This document shows, in pieces, positions 38,901-42,135 of a DNA stretch of 42,135 nt (position 1 is the stretch's first letter; each line of letters begins with the position of its first letter). The notes beneath the pieces were generated by a model, which made no database searches, was not told the origin of the DNA, and saw only the letters and a program-made list of their open reading frames with translations. The stretch is from Streptomyces sporangiiformans (lineage in GTDB: Bacteria > Actinomycetota > Actinomycetes > Streptomycetales > Streptomycetaceae), in contig NZ_VCHX02000338.1 of the NCBI RefSeq assembly GCF_005768555.2, positions 1-42,135 of the forward strand, in the 5' to 3' direction. The translations under genes and the position numbers were made by a program.

Positions 38901-40506
38901 CGGCCTGATCTCCCCGCCGCCGCACCACGACATCTACTCCATCGAGGACCTGGCCCAGCTGATCCACGACCTCAAGAACGCGAACCCGCAGGCGCGGATT
39001 CACGTGAAGCTGGTCTCCGAGGTCGGCGTCGGCACGGTCGCCGCGGGTGTCTCCAAGGCCCACGCGGACGTCGTACTGATCTCCGGCCACGACGGTGGTA
39101 CGGGCGCCTCGCCGCTGACGTCGCTCAAGCACGCCGGCGGCCCCTGGGAGCTGGGCCTCGCCGAGACCCAGCAGACCCTCCTGCTCAACGGGCTGCGCGA
39201 CCGCATCGTCGTGCAGACCGACGGCCAGCTGAAGACCGGCCGTGACGTCGTCATCGCCGCGCTCCTCGGCGCCGAGGAGTTCGGTTTCGCGACCGCGCCG
39301 CTCGTCGTCTCCGGCTGCGTCATGATGCGCGTCTGCCACCTGGACACCTGCCCGGTCGGTATCGCCACGCAGAACCCGACCCTGCGCGAGAGGTTCTCCG
39401 GCAAGGCCGAGTACGTCGTGAACTTCTTCGAGTTCATCGCCGAAGAGGTCCGCGAGCTGCTCGCCGAGCTGGGCTTCCGCTCCATCGAGGAGGCCGTCGG
39501 CCACGCCGAGGCGCTCGACGTCACCCGTGCCGTCGACCACTGGAAGGCGCAGGGCCTGGAGCTGGAGCCGCTGTTCCACGTGCCCGAGCTGCCGGAGGGC
39601 GCGGTGCGCCACCAGCTGATCGAGCAGGACCACGGCCTGGCGAAGGCGCTCGACAACGAGCTGATCAAGCTCGCCGCCGACGCGCTGGCCGCGAACTCCG
39701 CGACCGACGCCCAGCCGGTGCGCGCCCAGGTCGCGATCCGCAACATCAACCGCACGGTCGGCACCATGCTCGGCCACGAGGTGACGAAGAAGTTCGGCGG
39801 CGCGGGCCTGCCCGACGACACCATCGACATCACCTTCACCGGCTCCGCGGGCCAGTCCTTCGGCGCCTTCCTGCCGCGCGGTGTCACGCTCCGCCTGGAG
39901 GGCGACGCCAACGACTACGTCGGCAAGGGCCTGTCCGGCGGGCGCCTGGTCGTCCGCCCGGACCGGGGCGCCGACCACCTCGCCGAGTTCTCGACGATCG
40001 CGGGCAACACCATCGCGTACGGCGCGACCGGCGGCGAGCTGTTCCTGCGCGGCCGCACCGGCGAGCGCTTCTGCGTCCGCAACTCCGGTGCGACGGTCGT
40101 GTCCGAGGGCGTGGGCGACCACGGCTGCGAGTACATGACCGGCGGTCACGCGGTGATCCTCGGCGAGACGGGCCGCAACTTCGCGGCCGGTATGTCGGGC
40201 GGCATCGCGTATGTGATCGACCTGAACCGCGACAACGTGAACGTCGGCAACGTGGGCGCCATCGAGGCGCTCGACGACACCGACAAGCAGTGGCTGCACG
40301 ACGTGGTGCGCCGGCACGCGGAGGAGACCGGTTCGACGGTCGCCGAGAAGCTCCTCGCCGAGTGGTCCGTGTCCGTGGACCGCTTCAGCAAGATCATCCC
40401 CAGCACGTACAAGGCAGTGCTCGCCGCCAAGGACGCCGCCGAGCGAGCCGGACTCTCCCAGTCCGAGATCACCGAGAAGATGATGGAGGCGGCGACCAAT
40501 GGCTGA
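35902..40506 (+). CDS. gltB: Glutamate synthase (NADPH), large subunit
   Basis: A 1534-residue protein. A 38-residue propeptide precedes Cys39 in RNERDACGVGFVATL, the N-terminal nucleophile of the class II glutaminase domain, which has FSTNTFPSWPLAHPYRFVAHNGEIN nearby as FSTNTFPSWPLAHPYRF then VAHNGEINTVMGN. The central and FMN-binding synthase domains follow (KPGEGGQLPGHKVYPWVAKT, SGHDGGTGASPLTSLKHAGG). The 3Fe-4S cysteines are Cys1139, Cys1145 and Cys1150 in GCVMMRVCHLDTCPVG, and the C-terminal GXGXG beta-helix ends the protein. It converts 2-oxoglutarate and glutamine to two glutamate. GGGAGAG precedes the ATG. The stop lies 8 bases inside gltD. Confidence 0.97.
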   Translation: MRTPRQPSQHSTNGQNWSFMDARPAAQGMYDPRNERDACGVGFVATLTGEASHALVEQALTVLRNLEHRGATGSEPDSGDGAGILSQVPDAFFRAVTEFELPAAGAYAVGIAFLPEDGAADAISRIDTIADEEGLTVLGWRDVPVAPELLGATARSTMPAFRQVFIADGVSEGIALDRKAFVLRKRAEREAGVYFPSLSARTIVYKGMLTTGQLEPFFPDLSDRRFASAIALVHSRFSTNTFPSWPLAHPYRFVAHNGEINTVMGNRNWMVARESQLVSDLFGPQDQLERIFPICTPEASDSASFDEVLELLHLGGRSLPHSVLMMIPEAWENHDSMDPARRAFYQYHSTMMEPWDGPACVTFTDGTQVGAVLDRNGLRPGRYWVTDDGLVVLGSEVGVLDIDPSKVVRKGRLQPGRMFLVDTAEHRIIEDDEIKQSLAAENPYEEWLEAGEIELSDLPEREHIVHTHASVTRRQQTFGYTEEELRVILAPMSKAGAEPIGSMGTDSPIAALSERPRLLFDYFTQLFAQVTNPPLDAIREELVTSLHSSLGPQGNLLEPTAASCRSVTLPFPVIDNDELAKLIHINADGDMPGMTAATLSGLYRVSGGGDALAARLEEICAEADTAIENGARLIVLSDRHSDAEHAPIPSLLLTAAVHHHLIRTKQRTKVGLLVEAGDVREVHHVALLIGFGAAAVNPYLAMESVEDLVRAGTFLQDIEAEQAIRNLIYALGKGVLKVMSKMGISTVASYRGAQVFEAVGLDQAFVEKYFNGTATKIGGVGIDVIAKEVAARHAKAYPASGIAPAHRALDIGGEYQWRREGEPHLFDPETVFRLQHSTRTRRYDVFKQYTDRVNEQSERLMTLRGMFGFKTGSEGRQPISIDEVEPASEIVKRFSTGAMSYGSISKEAHETLAIAMNQLGGKSNTGEGGEDADRLYDPARRSSIKQVASGRFGVTSEYLVNADDIQIKMAQGAKPGEGGQLPGHKVYPWVAKTRHSTPGVGLISPPPHHDIYSIEDLAQLIHDLKNANPQARIHVKLVSEVGVGTVAAGVSKAHADVVLISGHDGGTGASPLTSLKHAGGPWELGLAETQQTLLLNGLRDRIVVQTDGQLKTGRDVVIAALLGAEEFGFATAPLVVSGCVMMRVCHLDTCPVGIATQNPTLRERFSGKAEYVVNFFEFIAEEVRELLAELGFRSIEEAVGHAEALDVTRAVDHWKAQGLELEPLFHVPELPEGAVRHQLIEQDHGLAKALDNELIKLAADALAANSATDAQPVRAQVAIRNINRTVGTMLGHEVTKKFGGAGLPDDTIDITFTGSAGQSFGAFLPRGVTLRLEGDANDYVGKGLSGGRLVVRPDRGADHLAEFSTIAGNTIAYGATGGELFLRGRTGERFCVRNSGATVVSEGVGDHGCEYMTGGHAVILGETGRNFAAGMSGGIAYVIDLNRDNVNVGNVGAIEALDDTDKQWLHDVVRRHAEETGSTVAEKLLAEWSVSVDRFSKIIPSTYKAVLAAKDAAERAGLSQSEITEKMMEAATNG

Positions 40507-41959
40507 TCCCAAGGGCTTTCTCAACCACGGCCGCGAGGTCGCCAGGACCCGCCCGGTGGAAGAGCGCGTCAAGGACTGGAACGAGGTCTACGTTCCGGGC
40601 TCGCTGCTGCCGATCATCTCCAAGCAGGCCTCGCGCTGCATGGACTGCGGCATCCCCTTCTGCCACAACGGCTGCCCGCTGGGGAACCTGATCCCCGAGT
40701 GGAACGACTACGCGTACCGCGAGGACTGGGCCGCCGCCTCGGAGCGGCTGCACGCGACGAACAACTTCCCGGAGTTCACCGGGCGGTTGTGCCCCGCCCC
40801 TTGTGAGTCCGCGTGCGTGCTCGGCATCAACCAGCCCGCCGTGACCATCAAGAACGTCGAGGTCTCGATCATCGACAAGGCGTGGGAGACCGGTGACGTC
40901 GCCCCGCAGGCCCCCGAGCGCCTGTCCGGCAAGACCGTCGCGGTCATCGGCTCGGGCCCGGCGGGCCTGGCCGCCGCCCAGCAGCTGACCCGGGCGGGCC
41001 ACACGGTCGCCGTCTACGAGCGCGCGGACCGCATCGGCGGCCTCCTGCGCTACGGCATCCCCGAGTTCAAGATGGAGAAGCGGCACATCAACCGGCGTAT
41101 CGAGCAGATGCGCGCGGAGGGCACCCGCTTCCGTACGGGCATCGAGATCGGCCGCGACCTCAAGGCGACGGATCTGCGCAAGCGGTACGACGCCGTGGTC
41201 ATCGCGGCGGGCGCGACCGTCTCGCGCGACCTGCCGGTGCCCGGCCGTGAGCTGAACGGCATCCACTTCGCGATGGAGTACCTGCCGCTGGCCAACAAGG
41301 TGCAGGAGGGCGACTTCGTGACGCCTCCGCTCACCGCCGAGGGCAAGCACGTCGTCGTGATCGGCGGCGGTGACACCGGCGCGGACTGCGTGGGCACGGC
41401 CCACCGTCAGGGTGCCGCGTCCGTCACGCAGCTGGAGATCATGCCGCAGCCGGGCGAGGAGCGGAACCCCGGCCAGCCCTGGCCGACCTTCCCGATGCTC
41501 TACAAGGTCACCTCCGCGCACGAGGAGGGCGGCGAGCGGATCTACTCCGTCTCCACCACCCACTTCGAGGGCGACGAGGACGGCAACGTGCAGTGGCTGC
41601 ACCTCGTCGAGGTCGAGTTCGTGGACGGCAAGCTGACGCAGAAGCCGGGCACGGAGCGCAAGATCCCGGCCCAGCTGGTCACGCTCGCGATGGGCTTCAC
41701 CGGCACCGACCAGGAGAACGGTCTGGTCTCGCAGTTCGGCCTGGAGCTCGACCAGCGCGGCAACATCGCCCGCGACGCCGACTTCGCGACCAACGTCCCC
41801 GGCGTGTACGTCGCCGGTGACGCCGGCCGCGGACAGTCCCTCATCGTCTGGGCCATCGCGGAGGGCCGCTCGGCCGCCCGCGGGGTCGACCGCTTCCTCA
41901 CGGGGGCGAGCGAACTGCCGGCTCCGATCCGCCCGACGGACCGTGCGCTGATGGTCTGA
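40499..41959 (+). CDS. gltD: Glutamate synthase (NADPH), small subunit
   Basis: A 486-residue FAD- and NADPH-binding electron donor for GltB. Cys47, Cys50, Cys55 and Cys59 (CMDCGIPFCHNGCPLGN) and Cys98, Cys102 and Cys106 (LCPAPCESACVLG) are ligands for the two 4Fe-4S clusters. GSGPAGLAAAQQL (about 151) is the FAD site and VVVIGGGDTGADCVG the NADPH site, with VAGDAGRGQSLIVWAIAEGR near the end. The ATG at 40499 overlaps gltB by 8 bases, with GGAGG about 9 bases before it, so the two subunits are made together. Confidence 0.97.
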   Translation: MADPKGFLNHGREVARTRPVEERVKDWNEVYVPGSLLPIISKQASRCMDCGIPFCHNGCPLGNLIPEWNDYAYREDWAAASERLHATNNFPEFTGRLCPAPCESACVLGINQPAVTIKNVEVSIIDKAWETGDVAPQAPERLSGKTVAVIGSGPAGLAAAQQLTRAGHTVAVYERADRIGGLLRYGIPEFKMEKRHINRRIEQMRAEGTRFRTGIEIGRDLKATDLRKRYDAVVIAAGATVSRDLPVPGRELNGIHFAMEYLPLANKVQEGDFVTPPLTAEGKHVVVIGGGDTGADCVGTAHRQGAASVTQLEIMPQPGEERNPGQPWPTFPMLYKVTSAHEEGGERIYSVSTTHFEGDEDGNVQWLHLVEVEFVDGKLTQKPGTERKIPAQLVTLAMGFTGTDQENGLVSQFGLELDQRGNIARDADFATNVPGVYVAGDAGRGQSLIVWAIAEGRSAARGVDRFLTGASELPAPIRPTDRALMV

Positions 41960-42001
41960 CGGGTTTCACCAGACGTCCCGTACAAAGGCGTACGGAACAC
42001 G

Positions 42002-42045
42002 CGACGCCCGCCCCTTGTCCCCGACCGGACGCTGGGCGGGCGTTG
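42002..42045 (+). terminator. Stem-loop terminator after gltD
   Basis: CGACGCCCGCCC (42002-42013) pairs with GGGCGGGCGTTG (42034-42045), with one G-T pair, over a 20-base loop, starting 43 bases after the gltD stop. A smaller CGTAC-AAAGGC-GTACG repeat lies before it. No T-run is present. Confidence 0.6.
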
Positions 42046-42052
42046 TGGTGTC

Positions 42053-42135
42053 TTCGCCCCCGCCGCCCCTACCCGTCCCATCCCGTACCTGGGGGCTGCG
42101 CCCCCAGACCCCCGTATCGGCCTGAACGGCCTCGT
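42053..42135. repeat. Dispersed Streptomyces intergenic element, copy 2 (runs off the window)
   Basis: It begins with the same 22 bases as 4884-4905, then holds the hairpin CTGGGGGC-TGC-GCCCCCAG and ACCCCCGTATCGGCCTGAAC before the window ends. The element is probably longer than what is visible. Confidence 0.75.

Noticed and set aside
35722..40572. A 1616-residue open frame antisense to gltB
   Set aside because: It is a mirror of biased codon use in gltB: Val/Leu/Gly/Arg/Asp-rich peptide, no domain, no ribosome-binding site, and it spans the gltB promoter.
1..42135. Insertion sequences, prophage or integrated island
   Set aside because: No transposase, integrase, phage structural gene or att-like repeat was seen, and the gene order is that of streptomycete core chromosome.

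Overview
The window is high-G+C actinobacterial chromosome, almost certainly from a Streptomyces-type organism. The signs are GTG and TTG starts, strong G/C bias at third codon positions, many 4-base stop/start overlaps, mycothiol-type enzymes, an actinobacterial PriA in place of separate HisA and TrpF, and the streptomycete gene order dnaE - his - trp - lgt - gltBD. I see no insertion sequence, prophage, CRISPR array, rRNA or tRNA. It reads as conserved core chromosome with a few unusual stretches.

Layout. 1-336 is the 3' end of dnaE. 422-4849 holds a 59-residue basic protein, a NYN-domain protein, an ABC-2 ATPase/permease pair and a small DUF2567-like membrane protein. 4884-5956 is non-coding and made of about 35 degenerate 24-25 bp repeats. 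5970-10087 is a minus-strand block: YbaK deacylase, stand-alone Lon N-terminal domain protein, a helical-repeat protein and a membrane protein.

10672-16425 is the histidine operon hisD-hisC-hisB-(54-residue membrane protein)-hisH-priA-ridA-hisF. A minus-strand mycothiol/DinB-type gene separates it from hisI. trpE follows 11 bases after hisI. Next come three membrane proteins typical of the Streptomyces trp region, then trpC-trpM-trpB-trpA. PriA supplies both the HisA and TrpF reactions, which physically joins the two pathways. hisG, hisE, trpD and trpG are not in the window. A DsbA-like thioredoxin and lgt (lipoprotein maturation) follow, ending at a strong terminator.

26518-34476 is a six-gene minus-strand operon. 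It has four consecutive ADP-ribosylglycohydrolase (DraG) family paralogues, then a class III CoA-transferase and a CitE-like lyase, with 4-base overlaps at all junctions but one. One paralogue has lost the C-terminal metal-binding motif. Another carries a roughly 300-residue Ala/Pro-rich tail built partly from a 225-bp repeat. This is the most unusual set of genes here. A VIT-family metal transporter and gltB-gltD (glutamate synthase) close the window. The final bases are a second copy of the dispersed element that also heads the 5-kb repeat array.

Functional calls rest on recognised motifs and family memory, since no search was run. Regulatory sites are pattern matches and are scored low.
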